64,000 nt of DNA from assembly GCA_017481945.1 (NCBI GenBank), contig JAFUOJ010000010.1:62001-126000 (forward strand). Direction: 5' to 3'. Numbering within the stretch: position 1 is the first letter of the stretch; each line of letters starts with the position of its first letter. Below, piece by piece: positions 23,479-33,161 of this stretch. Source of the DNA: Parabacteroides sp. Lineage in GTDB: Bacteria; Bacteroidota; Bacteroidia; Bacteroidales; Tannerellaceae. The position numbers and the translations under genes were made by a program. The notes below the pieces were generated by a model. The model was not told the origin of the DNA and did no database searches. It saw nothing but the letters and a program-made list of their open reading frames with translations.

Positions 23479-24402
23479 ATGGCAAAGATATTAGTAGCAA
23501 CTGATAAACCATTCGCAGCGATAGCTGTGAATGGTATTCGCGAAGTGGTAGAAGGAGCAGGAGATGAATTGATCCTGTTGGAAAAATATGGTGAAAAAGC
23601 CAAATTGTTAGAAGCTGTGAAAGATGTAGACGCTGTTATTATCCGTAGTGATGTAATAGATGCAGAAGTTTTGGAGGCTGCTAAACAATTGAAGATAGTT
23701 GTACGTGCAGGTGCTGGTTATGATAATGTAGATTTAGCTGCAGCTACGGCACACAATGTTTGTGTGATGAACACACCGGGGCAAAACTCTAATGCGGTAG
23801 CTGAATTGGCCTTTGGTATGATGGTTATGGCTGTACGTAACTTCTATAATGGAACATCTGGAAAAGAGTTGAAGGGAAAGAAATTAGGTATTCATGCGTA
23901 TGGTAATGTGGGACGTAATGTTGCTCGTATTGCTAAAGGTTTTGGTATGGAAATCTATGCTTTCGATGCTTTTTGTCCGGCAGAAGTAATAGAAGCTGAT
24001 GGGGTAAAACCGGTTACATCTGCAGAAGAACTTTATGCGACTTGCGACGTTGTTTCTTTACATATTCCGGCAACAGCTGAAACTAAGAACTCTATCAATT
24101 ATGCTTTGGTTAGTAAAATGCCAAAAGGAGGTTTGTTGGTAAATACAGCTCGTAAAGAGGTCATCAATGAAGCTGAATTGATTCAGTTGATGGAAGAACG
24201 TGCAGATTTAAAATATGTAACTGATATTATGCCCGTTGCAAATGAAGAATTTGCTTCGAAATTTGCAGGTCGTTATTTCTCTACTCCGAAGAAAATGGGA
24301 GCTCAAACGGCTGAAGCAAATATCAATGCTGGTATTGCTGCTGCTAAGCAGATTGAAGGTTTCTTAAAAGAAGGTTGTGAGAAATTTAGAGTAAATAAGT
24401 AA
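23479..24402 (+). CDS. serA: D-3-phosphoglycerate dehydrogenase, short Lys-type
   Basis: A 307-residue D-2-hydroxyacid dehydrogenase, short because it lacks the C-terminal ACT domain of feedback-regulated SerA enzymes. It oxidises 3-phosphoglycerate to 3-phosphohydroxypyruvate with NAD. The substrate Arg is in VNTARKEV (Arg225) and the Rossmann loop is AYGNVGR, with Ala in place of the first Gly. The usual catalytic His of the TPHxG motif is Lys271 (FSTPKKMGAQTAEAN). As I recall, the Bacteroides/Entamoeba short PGDH type shares this His-to-Lys change, so it is probably active. It lies directly after serC, which strongly supports the assignment. Loss of the ACT domain predicts no serine feedback. 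Confidence 0.9.
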   Translation: MAKILVATDKPFAAIAVNGIREVVEGAGDELILLEKYGEKAKLLEAVKDVDAVIIRSDVIDAEVLEAAKQLKIVVRAGAGYDNVDLAAATAHNVCVMNTPGQNSNAVAELAFGMMVMAVRNFYNGTSGKELKGKKLGIHAYGNVGRNVARIAKGFGMEIYAFDAFCPAEVIEADGVKPVTSAEELYATCDVVSLHIPATAETKNSINYALVSKMPKGGLLVNTARKEVINEAELIQLMEERADLKYVTDIMPVANEEFASKFAGRYFSTPKKMGAQTAEANINAGIAAAKQIEGFLKEGCEKFRVNK

Positions 24403-24427
24403 TCATTCATAATTCAAAATTCTTTAC

Positions 24428-25675
24428 ATGGCACAGATAAAACCTTTTAAAGGTATCCGCCCTCCGAAAAATTTAATAGAACAGGTCACTTCCCGTCCTT
24501 ATGATGTATTAAATTCTGAAGAAGCACGGGAAGAAGCAAAGGGTAACGACAAGTCTCTTTATCATATAATTAAACCGGAGATTGACTTTCCGGTTGGAAC
24601 TGATGAACACGATCCTGCCGTTTATTTGAAAGCGGCTGCTAACTTCCAGATGTTTCAGGAGAAAGGTTGGCTCGTGCAAGATGAAAAAGAATGTTATTAT
24701 GTGTATGCCCAGACAATGGAGGGTAAGACACAGTATGGTTTGGTAGTAGGAGCGTATGTCCCTGATTACATGAATGGTGTTATTAAAAAACATGAACTTA
24801 CTCGCCGAGATAAGGAAGAGGATCGAATGAAACATGTTCGTGTAAATAATGCCAATATTGAACCTGTCTTTTTTGCTTATCCGGATAATGCGGAATTGGA
24901 TCAAATTATTGCTAAATATACGGCTCGTACTCCTGAGTATGATTTTGTGGCAAAAGGAGATGGCTTTGGTCATACTTTTTGGATTATAGATGATGAAGCT
25001 GATATTGTACGTATTACGGCTTTATTTGCTGAAATGCCTGCTTTGTATATTGCGGATGGTCATCATCGTTCAGCTGCCGCTGCATTAGTTGGAGCGGAGA
25101 AGGCGAAACAAAATCCAAATCATAAGGGTGATGAGGAGTATAACTATTTTATGGCTGTTTGTTTCCCTGCAAATCAACTAACGATTATTGATTACAATCG
25201 TGTGGTGAAGGATTTGAACGGATTATCTAATGAGGAATTTTTGGCTTTGTTAAGTAAAAACTTTGTTGTAGAAGAGAAGGGAACTGATATTTATAAACCT
25301 GCTGCTTTACATAATTTTTCTCTTTATTTAGGAGGGAAGTGGTATTCTTTGACAGCGAAGGCAGGAACATACGATGATAATGATCCTATAGGTGTGTTAG
25401 ATGTAACTATTTCCTCAAATCTTATCTTGGATGAAATCTTAGATATAAAGGATTTGCGTTCTGATAAGCGTATTGATTTTGTTGGAGGTATTCGAGGTTT
25501 GGGTGAATTGAAACGTAGAGTAGACAGTGGAGAAATGAAGGTGGCATTAGCTTTATATCCTGTTACCATGAAGCAATTAATGGATATTGCAGATACAGGT
25601 AACATTATGCCTCCAAAGACAACCTGGTTCGAACCTAAATTACGTTCAGGATTGGTTATACATAAATTGGATTAA
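24428..25675 (+). CDS. DUF1015-family protein of the serine operon
   Basis: A 415-residue soluble protein of the DUF1015 family. It starts AQIKPFKGIRPP, then SRPYDVLNSEEARE. Conserved family stretches are GVIKKHELTRRDKEEDRMKHV (about 117-137), ALYIADGHHRSAAA (the DGHHR motif, near residue 210, likely functional), and FVGGIRGLGELKRRVDSGE toward the C-terminus. It follows serA by 25 bases, and the family is repeatedly found with serA/serC, so a link to serine or phosphoserine metabolism is likely. The DGHHR motif resembles that of ParB-like nucleotide-binding enzymes, so an enzymatic role such as a kinase or phosphatase is conceivable. I cannot assign a reaction. Confidence 0.85.
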   Translation: MAQIKPFKGIRPPKNLIEQVTSRPYDVLNSEEAREEAKGNDKSLYHIIKPEIDFPVGTDEHDPAVYLKAAANFQMFQEKGWLVQDEKECYYVYAQTMEGKTQYGLVVGAYVPDYMNGVIKKHELTRRDKEEDRMKHVRVNNANIEPVFFAYPDNAELDQIIAKYTARTPEYDFVAKGDGFGHTFWIIDDEADIVRITALFAEMPALYIADGHHRSAAAALVGAEKAKQNPNHKGDEEYNYFMAVCFPANQLTIIDYNRVVKDLNGLSNEEFLALLSKNFVVEEKGTDIYKPAALHNFSLYLGGKWYSLTAKAGTYDDNDPIGVLDVTISSNLILDEILDIKDLRSDKRIDFVGGIRGLGELKRRVDSGEMKVALALYPVTMKQLMDIADTGNIMPPKTTWFEPKLRSGLVIHKLD

Positions 25676-25760
25676 GTATTTATGAGGGAAATTTTGATAA
25701 AAGGAGGAGTAGTTGGGGCCCTTCTTTCTTCTCCCTCTTTCCTTTTTTAATTGAAGAAGT

Positions 25761-25798
25761 AAGCGAGTGTACGATGGAGGTACACCCGCTTCTTTTTT
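25761..25798 (+). terminator. Terminator after the serine operon
   Basis: AAGCG-A-GTGTAC (25761-25772) pairs with GTACAC-C-CGCTT (25780-25791) with one A-C mismatch, followed by six T. It overlaps the end of the convergent GH3 gene. Confidence 0.75.
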
Positions 25799-28406
25799 AT
25801 TTGATTTCTAATTGAATTGTTTGTAGATCTTTATCATCAGAAGAGCTTCCATATAAAATTTGATATTTACCTGGACGGACTTCAAAAGATTGTGTGTTGT
25901 CATTGAAAGAGAAAAAGGCTTTAGAAGTTAATTCGATGTTGACTCTTTCTGTGTTACCTGCTTTTACCTGTATACGTTTATAGGCTTTCAATGCTTTGAT
26001 CGGTCCTTTTGGATCATTTGGATTTTTGATATAAATCTGCGCAACTTCATCTCCGTCTCTATTACCTGTATTGGTAATATCAAATGTTAAAGTAACAGAT
26101 TGTTCTTTTGTGATTGTAGAGGCAGAAAGTTTTGCGTTTTGATATGTAAAATGGGTATAACTTAAACCATATCCAAAAGGATAAAGTGGTTTTTCTGTCA
26201 TATATCGGTAGGTACGTCCTTTCATACTGTAGTCCTCAAAGTTAGGGAGTTGTTCTACCGATTTATAGAACGTGATAGGCAGACGACCGGAAGGATTATA
26301 ATCTCCAAATAGAATGTCTGCTACTGCTGTTCCAGCTTCCTGTCCACCATACCAAGCATTCAAAATAGCATCGGTATTTGTTTCTTCCCAATTTAAAGCT
26401 AATGCGCTTCCTGTACATAGTATATAAATGATAGGCTTACCGGTTGCTTTTAATGCTTTAATCATTTCTTTTTGTACTTTGGGTATCTCAATATTGGTAC
26501 GGTCACCTTTCTTAAATCCTTCTACATTGACAGGCATTTCTTCTCCTTCCAAACGAGGAGAAATACCACCGACGTATACAATTACATCAGCTTCTTTTAC
26601 TTTGGCTGCTGTTGCGTTACAATCTACAGGTTGGCGGGTTCCTACCAAAAAGTTTAAATCTGCACTTCCTTTACGTTGCATGTATTCGATTTTGATCGGA
26701 TACTTTTTCCCCTGTTTTGCTTGCAGCTTGTAAGTACGTTCTGTCCCGTATTCCGTCCCCCATACTTCAATAACCTTTTCTTCATTAATAAATAAACGGA
26801 ATCCATCATTTCCGGAAAGTTTAAATTCTACCTCTTCTGTTGTCGGAGCTTCAAAGACTCCTGTGAAACGAGCTGAAAAGTAGGTTAAATTTACGTTAGG
26901 AGCAAACTGTGTATTACCTCCTGTTGTATAATGAAGATGAATTGCTCTACCTTTATGAACAGGCTCTCCTTCAAAATCTGTATTGTTATAAAATTCAGAA
27001 GTAAATCCTTGTCCGGAAATGGAACTGATGTGATTCCCTAAATCTTTAATCACGAAGTCTGAAGCGTGATTACACCCTAATTCATAAATAACTTTAGTAT
27101 TAGGCACCTTCTTTTGGATTCCTTCTAAAATTGTTACAGTATGTGTAGGATAGCCATTGTAGTTTGCCCAAAGCATTGTCGAGTCAGCTGCATTTGGTCC
27201 TACTACGGCAATTTTTTGAATTGATTTATTTAATGGCAGGATATTATTTTTGTTCTTTAAAAGAACCATACTCTTTTGTGCCATTTCTAAAGCTTGTGCT
27301 ACATGTTTAGGACTTTCAACTACACTATGTGGAATCTGTGTGTATGGATTTAATTCTTCAGGGTCAAACATTCCCAGTTTAAACCGTCCTTTTAATAGGC
27401 GGCGTAGAGAAACATCCAACTCTTTTTCTGTAATCTTTCCTACCTCGATTGCTTTCAATAGAGCTTTATAGCTATTTCCACATTCTAAATCAGTCCCTTT
27501 TAATACTGCGTCTGTAGAAGCACTTTCTGCGTCTGGATGTGTTTCGTGACGAGGAATTTTTTCATCTTTAACCCAGAAATCATTGATCGCTCCACAGTCA
27601 GAAAGGATAATCCCTTTATAGTTCCAACCATTTCGGAGGATGTCAATCAGTAATCGGTCGCTACCGCAACAGGGTTGTCCGTCATAACGGTTGTAAGCAC
27701 ACATAACTTCTTGTACATTTCCTATTTTTACTAAGGCTTCGAAAGCCGGTAAGTAGGTTTCCCATAAATCACGTGGAGAAACTTCTGCTTCAAATTCATG
27801 TCTATTCCATTCTGGTCCGCTATGAATAGCATAGTGCTTTGCACAGGCATGAGTCTTGAAATATTTTTCGTTATCTCCTTGTAGCCCTTTTACGACAGCA
27901 ATACCCATTTGTGTTGTTAGATAGGGATCCTCTCCGTATGTTTCCATCCCACGTCCCCATCGTGGGTCACGAAAGATGTTCACATTTGGTGTCCAAAAAG
28001 TAAGTCCTTTATAACGGTCATACTCTTTGTTTTTCTGGTAGGCATGAAATTTAGCACGTGCTTCATCGCTGACCATTGTGAATGTTTTATATAATGCTTC
28101 GTCATCAAACGTTGCTGCCATCGCAATTGCTTGTGGAAAAACGGTAGCTTGCCCAGCACGTGCGACACCATGTAGAGCTTCATTCCACCAGTCATATTCA
28201 GGAATTCCTAACCGCTCAATTGCTGGAGTGTTATTCATCATTTGTCCCACTTTCTCCTCTACGGTTAGGCGATTAAGTAAATCGTCTACACGTTCGTCTA
28301 TTGGGAGTTCAGGGTTTTGAAAAGGATATTCGTATACTGCTTTCTTTGTACAAGAAGCGGATAATAACAGTAATCCAGTTGCTGCAACTAAGTGTTTTAT
28401 TTTCAT
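25797..28406 (-). CDS. Glycoside hydrolase family 3 with inserted PA14 domain
   Basis: An 869-residue lipoprotein glycosidase. Lipobox SASC (Cys19). The GH3 N-terminal barrel (about 40-330) has YDWWNEALHGVAR, the RDPRWGRGMETYGEDP loop, KHYAIHSGPEWNRH and the nucleophile Asp270 in LSDCGA. The GH3 C-terminal sandwich is split by a PA14 domain (about 465-600: GFTSEFYNNTDFEG, LSGNDGFRLFINEEKV). A fibronectin-III-like domain ends the protein (TFDITNTGNRDGDEVAQIYIKNP). The YDWWNEALHGVAR and SDCGA signatures favour beta-xylosidase or beta-glucosidase activity; the exact sugar is open. It acts in the periplasm or on the outer membrane. A GH78 rhamnosidase lies 0.9 kb away beyond trmD, suggesting related plant glycosides. 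Confidence 0.92.
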   Translation of the reverse strand: MKIKHLVAATGLLLLSASCTKKAVYEYPFQNPELPIDERVDDLLNRLTVEEKVGQMMNNTPAIERLGIPEYDWWNEALHGVARAGQATVFPQAIAMAATFDDEALYKTFTMVSDEARAKFHAYQKNKEYDRYKGLTFWTPNVNIFRDPRWGRGMETYGEDPYLTTQMGIAVVKGLQGDNEKYFKTHACAKHYAIHSGPEWNRHEFEAEVSPRDLWETYLPAFEALVKIGNVQEVMCAYNRYDGQPCCGSDRLLIDILRNGWNYKGIILSDCGAINDFWVKDEKIPRHETHPDAESASTDAVLKGTDLECGNSYKALLKAIEVGKITEKELDVSLRRLLKGRFKLGMFDPEELNPYTQIPHSVVESPKHVAQALEMAQKSMVLLKNKNNILPLNKSIQKIAVVGPNAADSTMLWANYNGYPTHTVTILEGIQKKVPNTKVIYELGCNHASDFVIKDLGNHISSISGQGFTSEFYNNTDFEGEPVHKGRAIHLHYTTGGNTQFAPNVNLTYFSARFTGVFEAPTTEEVEFKLSGNDGFRLFINEEKVIEVWGTEYGTERTYKLQAKQGKKYPIKIEYMQRKGSADLNFLVGTRQPVDCNATAAKVKEADVIVYVGGISPRLEGEEMPVNVEGFKKGDRTNIEIPKVQKEMIKALKATGKPIIYILCTGSALALNWEETNTDAILNAWYGGQEAGTAVADILFGDYNPSGRLPITFYKSVEQLPNFEDYSMKGRTYRYMTEKPLYPFGYGLSYTHFTYQNAKLSASTITKEQSVTLTFDITNTGNRDGDEVAQIYIKNPNDPKGPIKALKAYKRIQVKAGNTERVNIELTSKAFFSFNDNTQSFEVRPGKYQILYGSSSDDKDLQTIQLEIK

Positions 28407-28437
28407 AAGAATTAAATTTAAATATCAATGAGTATTA

Positions 28438-29112
28438 TTATTTCAATAAATCTGGACGAAGTCTGGCAGTCCGTTCTTGGGCTTGTTGTAAACGCCATTC
28501 TTCAATTTTCTGCTGGTGTCCGGAAAGGAGTATATCTGGAACTTTCCATCCTTTATAGTCTGCCGGACGTGTATAAACTGGTGGAGCCAATAAATTATCC
28601 TGAAAAGAATCAGAAAGTGCACTTTGTTCATCTCCTATAGCTCCCGGTATTAATCGGACCACGGCATCGGTGATAATAGCAGCTGCTAGTTCTCCTCCGG
28701 TCAGTACATAATCACCAACGGAAATTTCTTTGGTAATCAAGTGCTCACGAATGCGATAGTCAATTCCTTTGTAGTGCCCACAAAGAATGATTAGATTGTT
28801 CAACATAGACATGCTATTTGCCATCGGCTGATTAAACGTCTCTCCATCTGGAGATGTGTAAATTACTTCATCATAATTCCGTTCACTTTTTAGAGTAGTA
28901 ATAGCACGGTCAATAGGCTCAATTTGCATAACCATCCCAGCTTCTCCTCCAAAAGGATAATCATCCACACGACGCCATTTGTTTGTTGTGTAATCTCTCA
29001 AATTATGTAAATTAATCTCTGCTAAACCTTTGTCTTGTGCTCGTTTCACTATGGAACAATTGATCATACCCTCAATCATTTCCGGGAGCACTGTTAATAT
29101 ATCGATACGCAT
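28438..29112 (-). CDS. trmD: tRNA (guanine-37-N1)-methyltransferase
   Basis: A 224-residue SPOUT-class methyltransferase that makes m1G37 in tRNAs reading CNN and some GGG codons. Start [12 protein letters not shown] at 29112 is the family start; a longer frame upstream is not conserved. Signature parts are [37 protein letters not shown] and [28 protein letters not shown] (the trefoil knot with the AdoMet site), then the C-terminal [15 protein letters not shown]. It sits 31 bases upstream of the GH3 gene on the same strand and could be co-transcribed with it, although their functions are unrelated. Confidence 0.96.
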   Translation of the reverse strand: MRIDILTVLPEMIEGMINCSIVKRAQDKGLAEINLHNLRDYTTNKWRRVDDYPFGGEAGMVMQIEPIDRAITTLKSERNYDEVIYTSPDGETFNQPMANSMSMLNNLIILCGHYKGIDYRIREHLITKEISVGDYVLTGGELAAAIITDAVVRLIPGAIGDEQSALSDSFQDNLLAPPVYTRPADYKGWKVPDILLSGHQQKIEEWRLQQAQERTARLRPDLLK

Positions 29113-29342
29113 AAAAATTTGTTCTAAATTTTTGAACAAAGATAATATAAACCATGAGTATAGAACTCATTTGTAGGTAAAATAATTTTGTGGTTGATTT
29201 TATTAAGTAATATAAAGTTTAGTGGTAGGGAGGAAGTTTTATTTGTGAATTATACTGGTTAATATTTCCCTTTATGCTGAATTATATCTATTTTTGCTTT
29301 TAAAGAAAAAATAAGAAATTCTTAGATTAAATCTCAATAAGT

Positions 29343-32087
29343 ATGAAAAAGACAGTTCTATTACTTTTAGTGGCATGGGTATTGGGTTGGATAGGATGTA
29401 CACCTGATTCTGCTGTTGTCGTGAAGAATCTCCAATTGGAGATGAAAGAAAATCCGTTAGGAATAGATGTGGATAAACCTCGCTTTTCTTGGCAAATAGT
29501 TTCGGATAGGTCCGATGTATTACAGAAGTCTTATCAAATTCAGGTGGCTGGATGTCCAGAACAGTTACAAATGGGGAAAGAACTTTTGTGGGATTCTGGG
29601 ATAGTAACTTCTGAAGCTTCTGTTTTGGTCCCGTATGAAGGGAAAGCATTAGAAAGTGGAAAGCCTTATTATTGGCGTGTAAAGTCTGTGACTAATCAGG
29701 GGGAAAGTGCTTGGAGTGAAGTGGCTTCTTGGTCAATGGCTTTATTAGATAGTACAGAGTGGAAAGCAACTTGGATTGGAGAGGATACGCTTTCAAACCC
29801 TGGGGAAACAAAAGCAGGGAAAGATGCAAAGGTAAAGAATAATGCAACTCGTTTGGCGGCTCGTTATTTGCGTAAGGAATTTATGGCAGATAAAGAGGTG
29901 AAGAGAGCGATGTTATATATCTGTGGTTTGGGGTCACATGAGGCCTATTTGAATGGTAAGCGAGTAAGCGAGGATGTATTTGCCCCGGTTCCAACAATGT
30001 ATTATAAACGTATATATTATAATGTATATGATGTGACGTCTTTGATTGAAGCGAATCAGAATACGTTAGGGGTGATTTTGGGTAATGGACGTTATTTTGG
30101 TATGCGTAATCCAGGTATGAAGACTTTTGGTATGCCGAAGTTATTGGCACAACTTCAGATTGAATATGTGGATGGAACGCAATCAATGGTAATTAGTGAT
30201 ACTTCTTGGAAAGTGACTTCTCAAGGACCGATTGTTGCAAATAATGAGTTTGACGGAGAAGAATATGACGCACGCCTTGAGCTGAAAGGTTGGAACCAAA
30301 ATGGTTTTGATGATAAAAGTTGGAAAACTCCAGATGTAATGCCTGTTCCAAAGGGAATATTGGTAGCACAGCAAACTCCTAATCTTCGTATACAAGATGA
30401 GGTAAAACCTGTTTCAATTATAGAGCGCCCTAATGGAAAGTATGTATTGGATATGGGGCAGAATATGGTAGGTTGGTTAGCTGTAAATCTTAAAGGAAAG
30501 AAGGAACAACCAATTACAATGGTATTCTCTGAAATGTTGAATGAAGATGGTTCATTACGTTTAGCAAATATGCGTTCAGCTCGAGTGATGGATATTTATA
30601 CACCAGCTCAAGATGGTGTATTTACTTGGGAACCAAGCTTCGTATATCATGGTTTCCGTTATGTTGAAATCTCAGGGTTGGATTATAAACCGGAATTGAC
30701 AGCATTTACCGGAAAGGTCGTTTATGATCAGATGATGACAACTGGACAGGTGGAAACTTCTAATCCGTTAGTAAATAAATTGCATAGTAATGCTTTTTGG
30801 GGTATTCGTGGTAATTATCGTGGTATGCCCACTGATTGTCCGCAGCGTGATGAACGTTTAGGTTGGTTAGGAGACCGTACGACAGGTGCTTATGGAGAGG
30901 CTTATATTTTCAATAATGCAAATATGTATAACAAATGGATGCAGGATATCGAAGATTCCATGAGTCCAGAAGGAAGTATCTCTGATGTGTCTCCAAATTA
31001 TTGGACTATTTATTCAGATAATGTAACTTGGCCAGCAGCCTTCTTTTCAGTAGCTGATATGTTATATCGTCAGTATGGCGACGATAGCGCAATTCGAAAA
31101 CACTATGCTGCGATGAAACGTTGGATGGAGCATATGGAGGAGACCACTATGAAAGATTATATTATGACTAAAGATCAATATGGAGACTGGTGTATGCCTC
31201 CAGAAGATCCGAATTTGATCCACTCAAAAGACCCATCTCGTATTACAGATGGAGCTATTTTGAGTACAACTGTTTATTATGATTTATTGAATAAAATGGC
31301 TGTCTTTGCAAAGATTTGTGGGCAGGATTCCGATATTCAGGAGTATAAGGAATTAGCAGCAAAGATGAAAGAAGCTTATAATACAAAATACTTTAATAAA
31401 GAAAAAGCACAGTATGGAAATAATACAGTGACTGCAAATTTATTGTCTCTACGTTTAGGTTTAGTTCCGGATGGATATGAAGCTAAAGTTTTTGAGAAAA
31501 TTGTTAAGAAAACAAATGAGGATTTTAAAGGACACGTAAGTACGGGTGTTTTAGGTATTCAGCATATTATGCGTGGTTTAACAGAAAACGGCCGTTTGGA
31601 TATGGCATATAAATTATTGACTAATGAAGATTATCCAAGTTGGGGTTATACAATTAAACAGGGGGCAACAACTATTTGGGAGTTATGGAATGGAGATACA
31701 GCAGATCCAGCAATGAATTCGGCAAATCATGTAATGTTGTTGGGAGATGTGATTATTTGGTATTATGAATATCTTTCTGGCATTAAAAATGCTCCGGGGT
31801 CTATTGGTTTTAAGAAAATCTTGATGGAACCAGTCTTTCCTGAAGGTCTAGATGAAGTAAATACTTCTTATTTATCTGTTTATGGAAATATTAAAAGCTC
31901 CTGGTCAAAGAAGGATGGTACTTTTAGTTGGAATGTTACAATACCGTGTAATACAACTGCCATTGTTCGTATTCCGAAAGAATATGATGTGAAAGTTGGA
32001 AATATACCGGGTGTTCATAAAGTTTTTGAAACAGATAAATATACGGAAATTGAATTAGGTTCAGGTAATTATCATTTTGGTAAATGA
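29343..32087 (+). CDS. Alpha-L-rhamnosidase, GH78
   Basis: A 914-residue lipoprotein (lipobox WIGC, Cys19) that removes terminal alpha-L-rhamnose. Order of parts: an N-terminal Fn3-like region (VVKNLQLEMKENPLGIDVDKPRFSWQ, VLQKSYQIQV), a Bac_rhamnosid_N beta-sandwich (ARYLRKEFMADKEVKRAMLYICGLGSHEAYLNG), a second beta domain (YVLDMGQNMVGWLAV), the six-hairpin barrel with GMPTDCPQRDERLGWLGDRT, the typical acidic active-site segment, and a C-terminal beta-sandwich. It acts on the cell surface or in the periplasm. An exonuclease/phosphatase-family lipoprotein follows 18 bases later, probably in the same operon. With the GH3 enzyme nearby it may serve breakdown of rhamnosylated plant glycosides or pectin side chains. 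Confidence 0.94.
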   Translation: MKKTVLLLLVAWVLGWIGCTPDSAVVVKNLQLEMKENPLGIDVDKPRFSWQIVSDRSDVLQKSYQIQVAGCPEQLQMGKELLWDSGIVTSEASVLVPYEGKALESGKPYYWRVKSVTNQGESAWSEVASWSMALLDSTEWKATWIGEDTLSNPGETKAGKDAKVKNNATRLAARYLRKEFMADKEVKRAMLYICGLGSHEAYLNGKRVSEDVFAPVPTMYYKRIYYNVYDVTSLIEANQNTLGVILGNGRYFGMRNPGMKTFGMPKLLAQLQIEYVDGTQSMVISDTSWKVTSQGPIVANNEFDGEEYDARLELKGWNQNGFDDKSWKTPDVMPVPKGILVAQQTPNLRIQDEVKPVSIIERPNGKYVLDMGQNMVGWLAVNLKGKKEQPITMVFSEMLNEDGSLRLANMRSARVMDIYTPAQDGVFTWEPSFVYHGFRYVEISGLDYKPELTAFTGKVVYDQMMTTGQVETSNPLVNKLHSNAFWGIRGNYRGMPTDCPQRDERLGWLGDRTTGAYGEAYIFNNANMYNKWMQDIEDSMSPEGSISDVSPNYWTIYSDNVTWPAAFFSVADMLYRQYGDDSAIRKHYAAMKRWMEHMEETTMKDYIMTKDQYGDWCMPPEDPNLIHSKDPSRITDGAILSTTVYYDLLNKMAVFAKICGQDSDIQEYKELAAKMKEAYNTKYFNKEKAQYGNNTVTANLLSLRLGLVPDGYEAKVFEKIVKKTNEDFKGHVSTGVLGIQHIMRGLTENGRLDMAYKLLTNEDYPSWGYTIKQGATTIWELWNGDTADPAMNSANHVMLLGDVIIWYYEYLSGIKNAPGSIGFKKILMEPVFPEGLDEVNTSYLSVYGNIKSSWSKKDGTFSWNVTIPCNTTAIVRIPKEYDVKVGNIPGVHKVFETDKYTEIELGSGNYHFGK

Positions 32088-32105
32088 TAGAAAAAACTTT
32101 GGAAT

Positions 32106-32996
32106 ATGAGTAAGAAAAAGACTTTTAATCTTAAACAACTATTTCTTTTAATATGCGTGGTAAGCATGTGTGGGGGATTTTGGGGTTGTTTTGATAGAAA
32201 AAGTAAATTTATTGATATTCGTGCTGCTTCCTATAATATACGGTATCGTGCTGTGGCAGATAGTATTTCTGGGGATAGTTGGAATGATCGGAAAGTAGAT
32301 GTTGCCCAAGTTATAATTTCCAATAATTTTGATATTGTTGGTACACAAGAGGGTGATGAAAAGCAACTTCAGGATTTGATGATTTTGTTACCGGATTATC
32401 ATTATGTAGGGTATCCTTATGGTGGAAAAAATGGAAATTTGCATAATTGTGCGACTTTTTATAAATCATCTAAGTATGAGGTCCTGGATTCTGGGGTGTT
32501 TTGGTATAGTGAAACTCCGAATGTGAAGAGTATAGGATGGGATGCCACCGATTTGCGTATTTGTAATTGGATTAAATTTAAGGAGAAGTTATCTAGTCAG
32601 GAATTCTTTTTCTTTAATTCACATTTTTATTGGAAGAATAAGATTGCTAGAAATAATTCAGGAGAGGTGTTGATTGAAAAAATAAAAGAAATTGCAGGTA
32701 ATAAACCTGTTATTAGTACTGGAGATTATAATTCTCAAGATACAACACCGCAAATACAAAAGATTCTAACTGTGCTTAAAGATGCTTATCGTACGACGTT
32801 GAGTGAACCAAAGGGTGTTTTAGGTACTAATTTAGGTGGAGGTAATTTTAAAGGACCGGAAAAAGGACGTATAGACTATATTTTTGTAAGTTCGCAAATT
32901 CAGGTATTGGATTATGCTGTTTTGGAAGATAAACGAGAAAATGGACATTTCCCATCTGATCATTTACCAGTGGTTTGTAACTTAAGAATTTGGTAG
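32106..32996 (+). CDS. Endonuclease/exonuclease/phosphatase-family lipoprotein
   Basis: A 296-residue exported member of the EEP (DNase I-like) superfamily. Signal peptide with lipobox FWGC (Cys28). Metal- and phosphate-binding residues are visible in order: Asn in SYNIRYR, Glu in GTQEGDEKQ, His in FNSHFYWKN, Asp and Asn in STGDYNSQD, and the C-terminal SDHLPV. Such lipoproteins are frequent beside Bacteroidetes glycan loci; substrates may be phosphodiesters or phosphorylated sugars rather than DNA. It follows the rhamnosidase by 18 bases, suggesting co-expression. No specific substrate can be read. Confidence 0.85.
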   Translation: MSKKKTFNLKQLFLLICVVSMCGGFWGCFDRKSKFIDIRAASYNIRYRAVADSISGDSWNDRKVDVAQVIISNNFDIVGTQEGDEKQLQDLMILLPDYHYVGYPYGGKNGNLHNCATFYKSSKYEVLDSGVFWYSETPNVKSIGWDATDLRICNWIKFKEKLSSQEFFFFNSHFYWKNKIARNNSGEVLIEKIKEIAGNKPVISTGDYNSQDTTPQIQKILTVLKDAYRTTLSEPKGVLGTNLGGGNFKGPEKGRIDYIFVSSQIQVLDYAVLEDKRENGHFPSDHLPVVCNLRIW

Positions 32997-33042
32997 TTGA
33001 TAGGGTAATTTTGAAGGTTTTAATAAATTGATAGTAGAAAAA

Positions 33043-33074
33043 TTTGGATACTAAATTAAGAAGCAGTAATTTTG
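33043..33074 (+). promoter_or_regulatory. Textbook Bacteroidetes promoter of rplU-rpmA
   Basis: TTTG (33043-33046), a 20-base spacer and TAATTTTG (33067-33074) match the -33/-7 consensus fully. Transcription would begin near 33080, giving a leader of about 80 bases. Confidence 0.85.
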
Positions 33075-33079
33075 CACTC

Positions 33080-33161
33080 TGAAATTCCGCAGGAGGTAAA
33101 CAAGTGATACAAAGAGTGTATCCACCTTCGGGACATAACCTGTTAAAGAATAAGAAAACAG
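33080..33161 (+). promoter_or_regulatory. Possible structured leader of the rplU mRNA
   Basis: The leader contains an inner stem GATAC/GTATC around a 7-base loop, flanked by AGGAGG and CCACCT that can extend the stem with one A-A mismatch. Ribosomal-protein leaders often bind their product; that it does so here is only a suggestion. Confidence 0.35.

Noticed and set aside
23479..24402. serA as an inactive enzyme because the catalytic His is missing
   Set aside because: The same Lys substitution is, to my knowledge, typical of the Bacteroides/Entamoeba short PGDH type, and the gene lies in the serine operon.
28428..28640. Short plus-strand frame opposite trmD and other antisense frames of 60-130 codons
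   Set aside because: They overlap conserved genes on the other strand and have no family character; they are compositional shadows.
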